This document shows, piece after piece, positions 1 through 9,743 of a DNA stretch of 52,292 nucleotides. The notes below the pieces were generated by a model. It was not told the origin of the DNA, searched no databases, and was given only the letters and a program-made list of their open reading frames with translations. The first letter of the stretch is position 1; each line of letters starts with the position of its first letter. The position numbers and the translations under genes are program-made. The stretch is from an uncultured Afifella sp. (GTDB taxonomy: Bacteria > Pseudomonadota > Alphaproteobacteria > Rhizobiales > Afifellaceae): contig CAMYKZ010000020.1 in NCBI GenBank assembly GCA_947259045.1, positions 1-52,292 on the forward strand. The letters are read 5' to 3'.

Positions 1-1
1 T

Positions 2-124
2 ATTGCCTCCGGTAGCGTCATCACCAAATCGGTGCCGGCGGACGCCCTGGCGATTGGCCGGGCGCGGCAAGAGGAAAAGCCGGACTGGGCGAAAAGACGC
101 CGGGCGCTGTCCGGATCGAAATAG
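2..124 (+). CDS. glmU: GlmU C-terminal fragment (bifunctional N-acetylglucosamine-1-phosphate uridyltransferase/acetyltransferase), 5' end outside the window
   Basis: An open frame enters from the left edge and ends at TAG 122-124, giving 40 residues. The tail reads SVITKSVPADALAIGRARQ and ends in a basic stretch (WAKRRR). The pattern VPADALAIGRARQ is the usual end of the left-handed beta-helix acetyltransferase domain of GlmU, the enzyme making UDP-N-acetylglucosamine for peptidoglycan and LPS. It lies 128 bases upstream of glmS on the same strand, and a glmU-glmS pair is common in proteobacteria and supports the call. Only the tail is visible, so the catalytic residues cannot be checked. 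Confidence 0.85.
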   Translation: MASGSVITKSVPADALAIGRARQEEKPDWAKRRRALSGSK

Positions 125-252
125 GCTCAGGCAATCCGGCATTAACGCTATCCTTTGCCGCATCTGGTAATGACACAGTTTGAAACGGCAATTGATTTCC
201 CGCATCGGGCGTCGCCGATTATCACCGCGATGGCTGAAACACGGAGACTTAT

Positions 253-2079
253 ATGTGCGGCATCGTCGGGATTTTGGGGCAGGGACCGGTTGCGCCGCTT
301 ATTGTGGACGCCCTCAAACGGCTGGAATATCGCGGCTATGATTCCGCCGGCGTCGCGACGCTGGAATCCGGTGTGCTTCACCGCCGCCGCGCCGCCGGCA
401 AGCTGGTCAATCTTGAGACCCGCCTGAATGAAGCCCCGCTGGCGGGGACCTCGGGGATCGGCCACACACGCTGGGCGACCCATGGCGCGCCCACCGAAGC
501 CAATGCCCATCCGCATGCGACCGAAAAGGTTGCCGTTGTCCACAATGGCATTATTGAGAACTTCCGCGACCTGCAGGCGGAAGTCCGCGGTGCCGGTGCA
601 ATGTTGGCCAGCGAAACCGACACGGAGGTCATTGCCCATCTTGTGACGATCGGATTGCAGAAAGGCCTGTCGCCGAAAGACGCGATGGCGGAGACGCTCG
701 GCAAACTTCGCGGCGCCTTTGCGCTCGCGGTGCTGTTTGCCGGGGAAGACGATCTGATGATCGGCGCCCGGCTCGGCAGCCCGCTGGCGATCGGGCACGG
801 GACCGATGAAATGTACCTTGGCTCCGACGCGATTGCCCTTTCGCCCTTTACCGACAGGGTGACTTATCTCGAGGACGGCGATTGGGCGGTTCTGACCCGG
901 AAAAGCGCATCGGTCTTCGATGCGGACGGCAAGGCCGTGGAGCGGGCCGAAGTGCGGACATCCGGCATGGCGACGCAGGTCGACAAGGGCAATCACCGCC
1001 ACTTTATGGTCAAGGAAATTTATGAACAGCCCGATGTGATTGCCCATGCTCTGGGCCATTATGTCGACTTTTCTTCGGGCAAAATCCGCTTGCCGGCCGA
1101 CGCGAATATCGATTTTTCAAACCTGGACCGGATTGAAATGTCGGCTTGCGGCACGGCCTATATTGCCGGGATGATCGGCAAATACTGGTTTGAAAAACTG
1201 GCCAGGCTTCCGGTCGATATCGATATCGCGTCGGAATTCCGATATCGCGAACCGCCGCTGAGCGGCAATGGGCTTTCGCTGTTCATTTCCCAGTCGGGCG
1301 AGACGGCCGATACCCTGGCATCGTTGCGCTATTGCGCCTCACACGGGCAGCAGATCGCGTCAATCGTCAACGTTCCATCATCGTCGATTGCCCGGGAATC
1401 GGCCTTCGTACTTCCAATCCTGGCCGGACCGGAGATCGGCGTTGCATCGACAAAAGCCTTCACCTGCATGATCAGCGTGCTGTTCGCGCTGGCGGTTGCC
1501 GCCGGCAGGCAGCGCGGGTTCCTGTCTGAAGCCGAGGAGAAACGGCTGGTGGCATCACTGATCGAGGTGCCCAGACAATGCAATGACGCCCTGCGGCTTG
1601 AGCCGGTAATAGAAGGCCTCGCGCGGGAGCTTTCGAAAGCCAAGGACGTTCTTTATCTCGGCCGCGGCACAAGCTTTCCGCTCGCCATGGAAGGCGCTCT
1701 CAAGCTCAAGGAAATCTCCTATATCCATGCGGAGGCTTATGCGGCGGGCGAACTCAAACATGGACCGATTGCGCTGATTGATGAAACGCTGCCGGTGATC
1801 GTGATCGCACCCTACGATGCGATTTTTGAAAAAACGGTATCGAACATGCAGGAGGTCGCCGCCCGTGGCGGCCGCATTATCCTGATCACGGATGAAAGAG
1901 GTGCTGCTGAAGCCGGCCTGAGCGATGTTCAGACCCTGGTTCTCCCGGCCATGGCGCCGGAAACGGCTCCAATTGTGTACGCAATTCCGGTTCAGCTTCT
2001 GGCCTACCACACGGCCGTTTTCATGGGCACGGATGTCGACCAGCCGCGCAACCTGGCAAAATCGGTGACGGTTGAATAA
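253..2079 (+). CDS. glmS: Glutamine--fructose-6-phosphate aminotransferase (isomerizing)
   Basis: GlmS makes glucosamine-6-phosphate from fructose-6-phosphate and glutamine, the first committed step to UDP-GlcNAc, in the cytoplasm. The 608-residue protein has the family's usual length. It begins MCGIVGILG, so Cys2 becomes the N-terminal nucleophile of the glutaminase domain (about 1-240), which also has GHTRWATHG and HNGIIEN. Two SIS sugar-isomerase domains follow (about 285-425 and 455-590), with SACGTAY, SQSGETADT and LGRGTSFPLAMEGALKLKE. The C-terminus AKSVTVE is canonical. GGAGA sits just upstream of the ATG. No glmS ribozyme is expected in this group and I see none. It follows glmU. Confidence 0.98.
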   Translation: MCGIVGILGQGPVAPLIVDALKRLEYRGYDSAGVATLESGVLHRRRAAGKLVNLETRLNEAPLAGTSGIGHTRWATHGAPTEANAHPHATEKVAVVHNGIIENFRDLQAEVRGAGAMLASETDTEVIAHLVTIGLQKGLSPKDAMAETLGKLRGAFALAVLFAGEDDLMIGARLGSPLAIGHGTDEMYLGSDAIALSPFTDRVTYLEDGDWAVLTRKSASVFDADGKAVERAEVRTSGMATQVDKGNHRHFMVKEIYEQPDVIAHALGHYVDFSSGKIRLPADANIDFSNLDRIEMSACGTAYIAGMIGKYWFEKLARLPVDIDIASEFRYREPPLSGNGLSLFISQSGETADTLASLRYCASHGQQIASIVNVPSSSIARESAFVLPILAGPEIGVASTKAFTCMISVLFALAVAAGRQRGFLSEAEEKRLVASLIEVPRQCNDALRLEPVIEGLARELSKAKDVLYLGRGTSFPLAMEGALKLKEISYIHAEAYAAGELKHGPIALIDETLPVIVIAPYDAIFEKTVSNMQEVAARGGRIILITDERGAAEAGLSDVQTLVLPAMAPETAPIVYAIPVQLLAYHTAVFMGTDVDQPRNLAKSVTVE

Positions 2080-2165
2080 GTCACCGCCAACACCAAATTT
2101 ATTGCGCGATCTGTCACAAATTCGCATTATGGTGCAGGAACTTGGAAATTATTGGTTTCAGGTGA

Positions 2166-2196
2166 CCGATCCCCCGGATGTTTGACCCGGGATCGG
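2166..2196 (+). repeat. Hairpin-forming inverted repeat between glmS and the DUF502 gene
   Basis: CCGATCCC at 2166-2173 pairs with GGGATCGG at 2189-2196 (8 bp stem, 15-base loop). No run of T follows, so it is not a clear intrinsic terminator. It could be a transcript-end hairpin for glmS or part of the leader of the next gene. Confidence 0.3.
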
Positions 2197-2227
2197 ATCT
2201 TGATCCAATTCCGTATGGACGGCTTAA

Positions 2228-2968
2228 ATGGACCTTAAAAACCTTACTTCCAACGGCAAGGGCGCAAAACGGCGTTCACCGGCGCGCATCCGGCTCAGAA
2301 ACTATTTTCTGACGGGTATTGTTGTCGCGGCACCGGTCAGCATCACGATCTATCTGACATGGGCGTTTGTCAGCTGGGTCGACAGCTGGGTAAAGCCGCT
2401 GATCCCAAGGCTCTACAATCCGGATAATTACCTGCCGTTCTCGGTCCCTGGCGTCGGCTTGCTGTTTTCAATCATCATACTGACATTGCTCGGTTTTCTG
2501 ACAGCCAACATTGTCGGGCGTTCAATTGTTTCCTACGGCGAGATGCTTCTGGCCAGGATGCCGCTGGTGAGAAACCTTTATAGCGGCCTGAAACAGATAT
2601 TTCAGACGGCTTTGTCAGAATCCAGCCGGTCGTTCAACAGTGCCGGCCTGATCGAATATCCACGGCTGGGTCTGTGGGCGATCGTTTTCATTGCCACCGA
2701 AGCCAAGGGCGAAATAAGGACGCAGCTCGAAGACGCCGACAAGGATATGGTCAGCGTCTTTCTTCCCACAACCCCCAATCCGACGTCCGGGTTTCTGCTG
2801 TTCGTGCCTCGGTCCACCATCCGCACACTCGACATGAGTGTGGAGGAAGCGGCCAAGCTGGTGATATCTGCCGGTCTCGTGACGCCGGATTATCAGGCGA
2901 AGACAAAAAAACTGGCTGATCAGCAGGACCGCAAGGATAAACAGCAGCCACCTGTTGCCGCCGAGTAG
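2228..2968 (+). CDS. DUF502 family membrane protein
   Basis: A 246-residue inner-membrane protein of the DUF502 family, whose molecular function is not established. A basic N-terminus (GAKRRSPARIRLRNYF) precedes TM segment 1 (about 28-50, TGIVVAAPVSITIYLTWAF). A second hydrophobic stretch follows (about 76-98, VGLLFSIIILTLLGFLTANIVG). The conserved middle part reads ARMPLVRNLYSGLKQIFQTAL, and the soluble C-terminal part contains the family's TPNPTSGFLLFVP. A charged, Gln-rich tail ends the protein. It runs toward recG: its stop is two bases from the end of the convergent recG frame. It lies 148 bases after glmS and is probably transcribed separately. Confidence 0.85.
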   Translation: MDLKNLTSNGKGAKRRSPARIRLRNYFLTGIVVAAPVSITIYLTWAFVSWVDSWVKPLIPRLYNPDNYLPFSVPGVGLLFSIIILTLLGFLTANIVGRSIVSYGEMLLARMPLVRNLYSGLKQIFQTALSESSRSFNSAGLIEYPRLGLWAIVFIATEAKGEIRTQLEDADKDMVSVFLPTTPNPTSGFLLFVPRSTIRTLDMSVEEAAKLVISAGLVTPDYQAKTKKLADQQDRKDKQQPPVAAE

Positions 2969-2970
2969 GA

Positions 2971-5076
2971 TTATCCGGCCCGCATCAGCCGGACAGCGTC
3001 GTCACGGCCGAACAGATAAAGCAACAGTCTGAGGCTTTCTGCCCGTGCGGACGTGAAGTTCTCATCGGTTGCCAGGATATAGCGCGCATCGTCACGCGCT
3101 TTCTGCAGCAGGTCGCCATGGCAATCGGGCACAAGCAGCTGGAACCCCGGCATGCCGGACTGACGAAGCCCCAGAACATCGCCTTCGCCACGCAATTTCA
3201 GGTCTTCTTCGGCGATGCGGAAACCGTCTTCCGTCTCGCGCAGGACAGACAGACGCGCCCGGGCGGTCTCGCCGATCGGCGTCTTGTAGAGCAGCAGGCA
3301 GGATGACGCGCCGGCGCCGCGCCCGACCCGGCCGCGCAACTGGTGCAACTGCGCCAGGCCGAAACGTTCCGCATGTTCGATCACCATAATCGTTGCATCG
3401 GGCACGTCGACACCCACTTCGACAACTGTCGTGGCGACAAGAATGGAAATCTCGCCGTTGCGGAACGACGTCATGATGGCGTCTTTCTCCGCCGCTTTCA
3501 TCCGGCCGTGCACGAGGCCGACACGGTCGCCGATATTGGCCTTCAGGGCCTCAAACCGGGTTTCAGCCGACGTGATGTCAAGCAGTTCGGATTCTGACAC
3601 CAGCGGGCAGATCCAGTATGCCTTCTGGCCCTTCGAGACAGCATCACGGATCCGGCTGACAACATCGCCAAGCCGGTCAAGCGGCACGGTCCGGGTGTCG
3701 ATCGGCTGCCGCCCGGCGGGCTTTTCCGTCAGTTGCGAAACATCCATGTCGCCGTAGAACGTCAATACCAGGGTCCGCGGGATCGGTGTTGCGGTCATGA
3801 CAAGCAGATCCGGCGCCTGGCCCTTGGCGGAAAGCGCAAGCCGCTGGTGGACACCGAAGCGGTGCTGTTCGTCGACCACCACGAGCCCCAGATCCAGGAA
3901 CTCGACGCCCGCCTGAAACAACGCATGGGTGCCGATCACAATTCCCGCGTCGCCGGACAATATCCGGGCAAGTACGGATTTCCGTTCAGCCGTTTTCATC
4001 CGGCCGGTCAGCAATTCAACGCGGATGCCGGCCTTTTCGGCAAGCGGCTCAATGGTTTCGAAATGCTGGCGCGCCAGCAATTCCGTTGGCGCCATCATGG
4101 CCGCCTGGCCGCCGGCCTCGACAATCCGGGCCATCGCCATGAGAGCCACCAGTGTTTTCCCCGAACCGACATCGCCATGCAGCAATCTGAGCATGCGGTC
4201 GTTCGACTGCAGATCGACATCGATCTCTTCGATGGCAGATGTCTGCGAACCGGTCAGCGAGAACGGCAGGGCATTGCGAATGCAGTTCTGAAGCGATTCC
4301 CGCCGATCGTCCGGTTTCGGCCAGGCCCGGCCTTTCGCTCGCTTGATCGATGCCCGGACCAGTCCAAGCGCCACCTGACTTGCCAGGCTTTCATCATAGG
4401 CCAGGCGCCGCCAGGACGGCCCGTTCACCCTCACATCTTCCGGCGCCTCCGGCCTGTGCAGGTGCCGGATTGCAGTTGCAAAAGCCGGCCATTGCTCAGA
4501 AGCCAGACGCTCCTCTGTCTGCCACTCCGGCAGTTCCGGCAGACGCTCAAGAGCCGCCTCAATGGTTTTGTGCACCTGTTTGACGGTCAAACCCGCAGTC
4601 AGCGGATAGCGCGGCTCGATCAGCGGCATCTCCGCCAACCGGTCCGGCGGCAGCACATAATCGGGATGAATAATCTGTGGCGCGTCATTGAACCATTCGA
4701 CCCGGCCACTGATGATCCGTGTTTCTCCCGGTGGCATAAGATTGTTGAGCCAGTCGGCGCGGGGGTTGAAATAAACCAGTTTGAGCGTATCTGTCCCATC
4801 GGTCACGGTGACCCGCCATGGCGCGCGTGAATTGCGTGGCGGCATGTCATGGCGAACAATTTCTGCTGCGATCGTGACGACACCTTCGGAGGGAAGTGCG
4901 CCGATCCGCACGCGAGTCCGGCGATCGGTCACACCGATCGGCAGGTGGAACAGCAGATCACGGATTTTCGGTTGTTCGACGCTCAGAAGGCGTGCAAACG
5001 CCTTGACCAGCTTCGGTCCGATTCCGGAAATATTCTCAATGGAGGCAAATAACGGGTCCAGGCTGAATGGGCGCAT
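2971..5076 (-). CDS. recG: ATP-dependent DNA helicase RecG
   Basis: RecG is a double-stranded DNA translocase that reverses stalled forks and processes branched DNA. The 701-residue protein has the N-terminal wedge/OB domain (about 1-250). The SF2 helicase motor follows, with Walker A GDVGSGKT (about 303-310), PTELLARQH, a DEQH box in VVVDEQHRFGVHQR, TATPIPRT, and the motif V/VI region TTVVEVGVDVPDAT and QLRGRVGRG. The C-terminus has DLKLRGEGDVLG, typical of RecG. The start codon is 153 bases from the divergent sdhE start, so the two share an upstream region. Confidence 0.97.
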   Translation of the reverse strand: MRPFSLDPLFASIENISGIGPKLVKAFARLLSVEQPKIRDLLFHLPIGVTDRRTRVRIGALPSEGVVTIAAEIVRHDMPPRNSRAPWRVTVTDGTDTLKLVYFNPRADWLNNLMPPGETRIISGRVEWFNDAPQIIHPDYVLPPDRLAEMPLIEPRYPLTAGLTVKQVHKTIEAALERLPELPEWQTEERLASEQWPAFATAIRHLHRPEAPEDVRVNGPSWRRLAYDESLASQVALGLVRASIKRAKGRAWPKPDDRRESLQNCIRNALPFSLTGSQTSAIEEIDVDLQSNDRMLRLLHGDVGSGKTLVALMAMARIVEAGGQAAMMAPTELLARQHFETIEPLAEKAGIRVELLTGRMKTAERKSVLARILSGDAGIVIGTHALFQAGVEFLDLGLVVVDEQHRFGVHQRLALSAKGQAPDLLVMTATPIPRTLVLTFYGDMDVSQLTEKPAGRQPIDTRTVPLDRLGDVVSRIRDAVSKGQKAYWICPLVSESELLDITSAETRFEALKANIGDRVGLVHGRMKAAEKDAIMTSFRNGEISILVATTVVEVGVDVPDATIMVIEHAERFGLAQLHQLRGRVGRGAGASSCLLLYKTPIGETARARLSVLRETEDGFRIAEEDLKLRGEGDVLGLRQSGMPGFQLLVPDCHGDLLQKARDDARYILATDENFTSARAESLRLLLYLFGRDDAVRLMRAG

Positions 5077-5229
5077 GTCTGATCCGGTTGCGGAAACGCG
5101 TCGACAGGATTATTCGGAAGACTTTGAAACACACCGCTGGCTGCATATCAAACCGGACCGTCCGTTTTGTTGATTTTCAAGATTGAAGCGTCACCGGTAT
5201 CCCTGCAGCAGATTTATCTGAGAGTAACG

Positions 5230-5523
5230 ATGACAGGAACGCGCAGGACGACGGAAGGCCTCGACGCACGACAGCGCAAAGCGCTCTATCATGCCTGGCA
5301 CCGCGGGATTCGGGAAATGGACCTGTTGCTCGGCAATTTCGCCGATGCCGTCATCGGCGATCTGTCGGACGCTGAACTCGGCGAATTCGAACTGCTGATG
5401 GAGTTGCCGGATCATGATCTGTTCGCATGGATATCCGGCCAGGCCGACGTTGCGCCCAATTATGACACCGGTCTGTTTCATCGGATCCGTGAATTCCACG
5501 CAAATCTTCGAGGCACTCACTGA
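5230..5523 (+). CDS. sdhE: FAD assembly factor SdhE (succinate dehydrogenase assembly factor)
   Basis: SdhE promotes covalent FAD attachment to the succinate dehydrogenase flavoprotein subunit. I choose ATG 5230 (97 residues) rather than the longer frame from 5167, because homology begins at LDARQRKALYHAWHRGIREMD. The signature RGxxE is present as RGIRE, within HRGIREMDLLLGNFAD, and the acidic C-terminal helices follow (ELMELPDHDLFAW-like region). Its stop TGA overlaps the mfd start by one base (TGATG at 5521-5525), so translation of the two is likely coupled. The recG/sdhE/mfd neighbourhood is conserved in alphaproteobacteria. Confidence 0.93.
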   Translation: MTGTRRTTEGLDARQRKALYHAWHRGIREMDLLLGNFADAVIGDLSDAELGEFELLMELPDHDLFAWISGQADVAPNYDTGLFHRIREFHANLRGTH

Positions 5524-8500
5524 TGCGGCTACTCGACATTCAATTGCCCGCCCTTGACATCCGGCAGGCCGGCTCAATCAATCTCGGTGGCATCCCCGAT
5601 GGGCTGGAAGGCCGTGTTCTTGCGGAGCTTGTGCAATCAGGCGGTATCGGGCGTCTCGTTTTCGTCGCCCGTAATGCGGAACGGGCAGATCTGGTCAGCC
5701 GGTCATTACGATTTTTCGCGCCGGACGTTCCGGTGCTGTATCTGCCGGCATGGGATTGCCAGCCCTATGATCGGGTTTCGCCAAACGCCGATATTTCGGC
5801 GCGCCGGATGAGCGCGCTTTTCCGGCTTGCAATCGGCAACAGGTCCGAACCGCTGATTGTCATGACGACGGCAGGTGCTGCGATCCAGCGGGTTCCCTCT
5901 CGCGACGTTGTGCTTGAGAGAGCCTGGGGCGCCAAGGCCGGCGATGTTGTCGCCATGGACATTCTGATCAATTGGCTTGCATCGAACGGGTTCGACCGGA
6001 CTTCGACGGTCCGTGATGTCGGTGAATATGCCGTACGCGGCGGTATTGTCGATCTTTATGCGCCAGGTTTCGAATTGCCGTTCCGGCTCGATTTTTTCGG
6101 TGACACGCTGGAGACGATCCGGCCGTTCGATCCGGCAACGCAACGCACGACCGGCCAGCAGGATCTGATCGAACTGGTGCCCGCCAGCGAAGCTGTGCTG
6201 ACGGAAGATACGATCAGCCGGTTTCGCGGCCGGTATCGGTCCGAATTCGGCGCGGTGACCAGTGCTGACGGCCTGTATGAGGCGATCAGCGAGGGGCGCC
6301 GCTTTGCCGGCATGGAGCACTGGCTGCCGCTGTTTTACGAACGGCTGGAGACCCTTTTTGACTATCTGCCTGATGAACCGTTCGTGTTCGATCACCTTGG
6401 CGATGACGCCGTGGGCGAACGTCTGGAACAGATCGACGATCATTATGATGCCCGCCTTGAAGCCGTTGAACAGGTAACGTCCACATCAACGCCGTATAAT
6501 GCACTCGCACCGGACCAGCTTTATCTCAACCGTGAAAACTGGATGAGCAGCCTTGCCGATCGCCGGCGGTTCAATTTCAGCCCGTTTCTGTCTGCCGAAG
6601 GTCCGGGTGCGGTCGATCTTGGCGGCCGGGCCGGCAGATCTTTTGCCGCCGAAAGGGCGGCAGGCGACGTCAACGTGTTTAACGCCCTTGCCGATCACGT
6701 CGGCAAACTTCGGTCAGGCGGCAAACGGGTCCTGCTGGCAGCGTGGAGTGAGCGGGCGAGGGACCGGCTGGGCCAGGTGCTTGCCGATCATGGCGTGGAA
6801 AATCTGCAGCCGGTGGAAGATTGGCCCGCAGCACGCGAACTGCCGGAGGGCAGGCTTGGCCTGACCGTATTGCCGCTTGAGGCCGGGTTCGAGACCAATG
6901 ACCTTGCTGTCATCGGAGATCAGGATGTGCTCGGTGACCGGCTGGTGCGGTCGTCCAGACGCCGCAAGCGGCCGGCCGACGCCCTGACAGAAGCAACAAG
7001 CCTGTCTGAAGGCGATCTCGTTGTGCATGTGGAACACGGCATCGGCCGTTTCAACAGCCTTAAAACCATCAAGGCAGCCGGGGCGCCGCATGATTGCGTC
7101 GAGCTGATCTATTCCGGCGGCGACCGATTGCTTCTGCCGGTTGAAAATATCGATCTCCTGACACGATACGGATCGGAAGGTTCAGACGCCAATCTCGACC
7201 GGCTTGGCGGGGCCGGCTGGCAGACCCGAAAAGCAAAACTGAAAAAACGCATCCGCGAAATCGCAGACGAACTGATCAAGACGGCAGCCGCCCGGACGTT
7301 GCGCACGGCTCCGGTTCTGGTGCCGCAAACCGGCGTCTACGACGAATTCGCCACCCGGTTTCCATATGAAGAAACCGATGATCAGATGCTGGCGATCGAT
7401 ACCTCATTGGCCGATCTGGCGTCCGGCAGGCCAATGGACCGGCTGATTTGCGGCGATGTCGGCTTCGGCAAGACGGAAGTTGCGCTCAGGGCAGCGTTTG
7501 TTGCAGCGCTTGAGGGCAAACAGGTCGCCGTCGTTGTTCCGACGACATTGCTGGCGCGTCAGCATTTCAAGACATTTCAGGATCGTTTCAAGGGATTGCC
7601 GGTCAACGTCGCTCAGGCTTCACGCCTTGTCGGGGCGGCGGAATTAAGCCGGGTCAAGGCCGGGCTCACAGACGGATCGATTGACATCGTCATCGGTACC
7701 CATGCGCTTCTTGGCAAGGCGATCCGGTTTCGTGATCTCGGCCTGCTGATAATCGATGAGGAGCAGCATTTTGGCGTCAAGCACAAGGAACGGCTCAAGG
7801 AACTGAAATCCGACGTTCATGTGTTGACCCTGTCGGCGACACCGATCCCGCGGACGCTGCAACTGGCGCTGACCGGTGTGCGCGACCTGTCGATCATTGC
7901 CACACCACCGGTTGACCGGCTTGCGGTGCGAACCTTCATCACGCCGTTCGATACGCTCAGCGTACGTGAAGCCCTGTTGCGGGAACGGGTCAGGGGAGGG
8001 CAGTCGTTTTTTATCGTGCCAAGAATATCCGATCTCGCCGAAGTCAGAGCATTTCTAGACGACAATCTGCCGGAGGCCCGGGTCGCGATCGCCCACGGCC
8101 AGATGCCGCCGGGCGAACTCGACCAGATCATGAATGCGTTTTATGACGGCCAGTATGACATTCTGCTTTCCACGACGATTGTGGAATCAGGTCTCGACGT
8201 TCCGACCGCAAATACGATGATCGTCTATCGTTCGGACATGTTCGGCCTGTCGCAGCTTTACCAGTTGCGCGGCCGAATCGGACGCTCAAAGACCCGCGCT
8301 TATGCGCTGTTCACGGTTCCGGCGAACCGCACGATGACTGCAACGGCAGAGCGCCGGCTGAAGGTCCTGCAATCGCTTGACACGTTAGGCGCCGGTTTCC
8401 AGCTGGCAAGCCACGATCTCGATATCCGCGGCTCGGGAAATCTTCTGGGCGAGGAACAGTCCGGCCATATCCGTGAGGTCGGTTTCGAGCTTTATCAGCA

Positions 8501-9029
8501 GATGCTCGAAGAAGCGGTGGCCAGCCTGCGGGCCGGCGACGACGAGACTGGCGACGAGCGCTGGTCGCCACAGATCACGATTGGAACGGCCGTCCTGATT
8601 CCGGAATCCTACGTTCCCGACCTGCAATTGCGGATGAACCTGTACCGGCGGCTGGCCGATCTCGACAGCCCGGAAGAGATCGATGATTTTGCGGCCGAGC
8701 TGGTCGACAGATTCGGCGCTTTGCCTGAAGAAGTCGATCATCTGATCAAGATTGTCTACGTCAAAGCGCTTTGCCGCCGCGCCAATGTGGAAAAGGTTGA
8801 AGCCGGGCCGAAGGGAGTCGTCGTCGCTTTCCGCAACAATGAATTCGACAATGCCGGCGGTTTGATCCGCTTCATCGGCGAGCAGGGTTCGATGGCGAAA
8901 ATCCGCCCCGATCAGCGGATCGTATTCATCCGCGACTGGAAATCCGGCGAAGACAGGCTCAATGGTGTGGCGACAATCCTGACCGGCCTTGTGCGCCTGG
9001 CGGAGGCCGGCGACAAACAGGCCGCCTGA
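5523..9029 (+). CDS. mfd: Transcription-repair coupling factor Mfd
   Basis: Mfd removes RNA polymerase stalled at lesions and recruits UvrA. At 1168 residues it is full length. The N-terminal UvrB-like region (about 1-330) has LPAWDCQPYDRVSPN. The RNA-polymerase-interacting domain lies around 490-560 (GDLVVHVEHGIGRF). The RecG-like motor has Walker A GDVGFGKTE (about 643-651), PTTLLARQH, the DEEQ box in LLIIDEEQHFGVKHKE, SATPIPRTL, and STTIVESGLDVP / QLRGRIGRS. The TRCF C-terminal domain occupies about 1000-1130. It is coupled to sdhE by a TGATG overlap and ends 12 bases before the convergent DsbA-family gene. Confidence 0.98.
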   Translation: MRLLDIQLPALDIRQAGSINLGGIPDGLEGRVLAELVQSGGIGRLVFVARNAERADLVSRSLRFFAPDVPVLYLPAWDCQPYDRVSPNADISARRMSALFRLAIGNRSEPLIVMTTAGAAIQRVPSRDVVLERAWGAKAGDVVAMDILINWLASNGFDRTSTVRDVGEYAVRGGIVDLYAPGFELPFRLDFFGDTLETIRPFDPATQRTTGQQDLIELVPASEAVLTEDTISRFRGRYRSEFGAVTSADGLYEAISEGRRFAGMEHWLPLFYERLETLFDYLPDEPFVFDHLGDDAVGERLEQIDDHYDARLEAVEQVTSTSTPYNALAPDQLYLNRENWMSSLADRRRFNFSPFLSAEGPGAVDLGGRAGRSFAAERAAGDVNVFNALADHVGKLRSGGKRVLLAAWSERARDRLGQVLADHGVENLQPVEDWPAARELPEGRLGLTVLPLEAGFETNDLAVIGDQDVLGDRLVRSSRRRKRPADALTEATSLSEGDLVVHVEHGIGRFNSLKTIKAAGAPHDCVELIYSGGDRLLLPVENIDLLTRYGSEGSDANLDRLGGAGWQTRKAKLKKRIREIADELIKTAAARTLRTAPVLVPQTGVYDEFATRFPYEETDDQMLAIDTSLADLASGRPMDRLICGDVGFGKTEVALRAAFVAALEGKQVAVVVPTTLLARQHFKTFQDRFKGLPVNVAQASRLVGAAELSRVKAGLTDGSIDIVIGTHALLGKAIRFRDLGLLIIDEEQHFGVKHKERLKELKSDVHVLTLSATPIPRTLQLALTGVRDLSIIATPPVDRLAVRTFITPFDTLSVREALLRERVRGGQSFFIVPRISDLAEVRAFLDDNLPEARVAIAHGQMPPGELDQIMNAFYDGQYDILLSTTIVESGLDVPTANTMIVYRSDMFGLSQLYQLRGRIGRSKTRAYALFTVPANRTMTATAERRLKVLQSLDTLGAGFQLASHDLDIRGSGNLLGEEQSGHIREVGFELYQQMLEEAVASLRAGDDETGDERWSPQITIGTAVLIPESYVPDLQLRMNLYRRLADLDSPEEIDDFAAELVDRFGALPEEVDHLIKIVYVKALCRRANVEKVEAGPKGVVVAFRNNEFDNAGGLIRFIGEQGSMAKIRPDQRIVFIRDWKSGEDRLNGVATILTGLVRLAEAGDKQAA

Positions 9030-9041
9030 TGCGCGGGAGGA

Positions 9042-9740
9042 TCAGGCCTGGGCCTGACCGCTATTGTCATTGTCGTTGGCATTGCGCTGGCTGACGATCG
9101 CCTCGATCGCCGAGACAAGCTGATCGGCCGGCTGAGCGCCGACCAGGGCGTAGGTGTTGTCGACGATGAATGTCGGTACGCCGGTCACACCCATCTTCTG
9201 GGCGAGTTCAATCTCCTTGGCGACCAGATCGCGGTCTGCGCCGTTTTCCAGAAGTTCGGCGACAAGTTTGCTGTCCATCCCGGCATCTTCGGCGATGCGT
9301 ACCAGCACCTTGTGATCACCAATGTTTTCGCCGTAGATGAAATAAGCCTGGAACAGACTTTCCACGATCCGGTCCTGAACATCTTCGCTGGCGCTGCCGG
9401 CCCAACGGATCAGCCGATGGGCGTCAAGCGTGTTCGGTGACACGGAAATATTATCGAATGCGAATGGAATGTCTTCCAATTCGCCGGCATCCGTCACGTT
9501 CTTGTAAATTTCGCCCGCTTTTTCCGCCGAGCCGAATTTGTCTGCCAGATAGGCTTTGCGATCCTTGCCCTCCGGCGGAAGGGTTCCGTCAAGCTGGAAC
9601 GGTCTCCATTGTATCTGCAACGGGTATGGCAGACGGTCCAGCGCGGCTTCAAGCCGCCGTTTGCCGATATAGCACCACGGACACATCACATCGGAAACGA
9701 TATCGATCAGGATCGGTTTTTCGGCGGTAATATCTGTCAT
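9042..9740 (-). CDS. DsbA-family oxidoreductase, FrnE-like
   Basis: A 232-residue thioredoxin-fold protein with an inserted helical domain, like the FrnE / 2-hydroxychromene-2-carboxylate isomerase group of the DsbA family. The N-terminus has the redox motif CPWC (Cys20, Cys23) in SDVMCPWCYIGKRRLE. The cis-proline loop is seen as MGVTGVPTFIVDN near residue 195. There is no signal peptide, so the protein is probably cytosolic. It lies only a few bases downstream of the minus-strand binding-protein gene and could be co-transcribed with it. The substrate is unknown. The family call is firm, but whether it acts as dithiol oxidase or isomerase cannot be told. Confidence 0.9.
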   Translation of the reverse strand: MTDITAEKPILIDIVSDVMCPWCYIGKRRLEAALDRLPYPLQIQWRPFQLDGTLPPEGKDRKAYLADKFGSAEKAGEIYKNVTDAGELEDIPFAFDNISVSPNTLDAHRLIRWAGSASEDVQDRIVESLFQAYFIYGENIGDHKVLVRIAEDAGMDSKLVAELLENGADRDLVAKEIELAQKMGVTGVPTFIVDNTYALVGAQPADQLVSAIEAIVSQRNANDNDNSGQAQA

Positions 9741-9743
9741 GTT

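Noticed and set aside
148..1059. Long minus-strand frame (about 300 codons) opposite glmS
   Set aside because: It lies entirely opposite a full-length glmS with all motifs. It has no family match I recognise and is a mirror of codon bias in the real gene.
2166..2196. Intrinsic terminator of glmS
   Set aside because: The stem is good but no T run follows, so termination cannot be claimed.
3733..4830. Plus-strand frame of 365 codons opposite recG
   Set aside because: Shadow of recG. Its residues are arginine/histidine-rich as expected of reverse-frame readings, and recG is complete.
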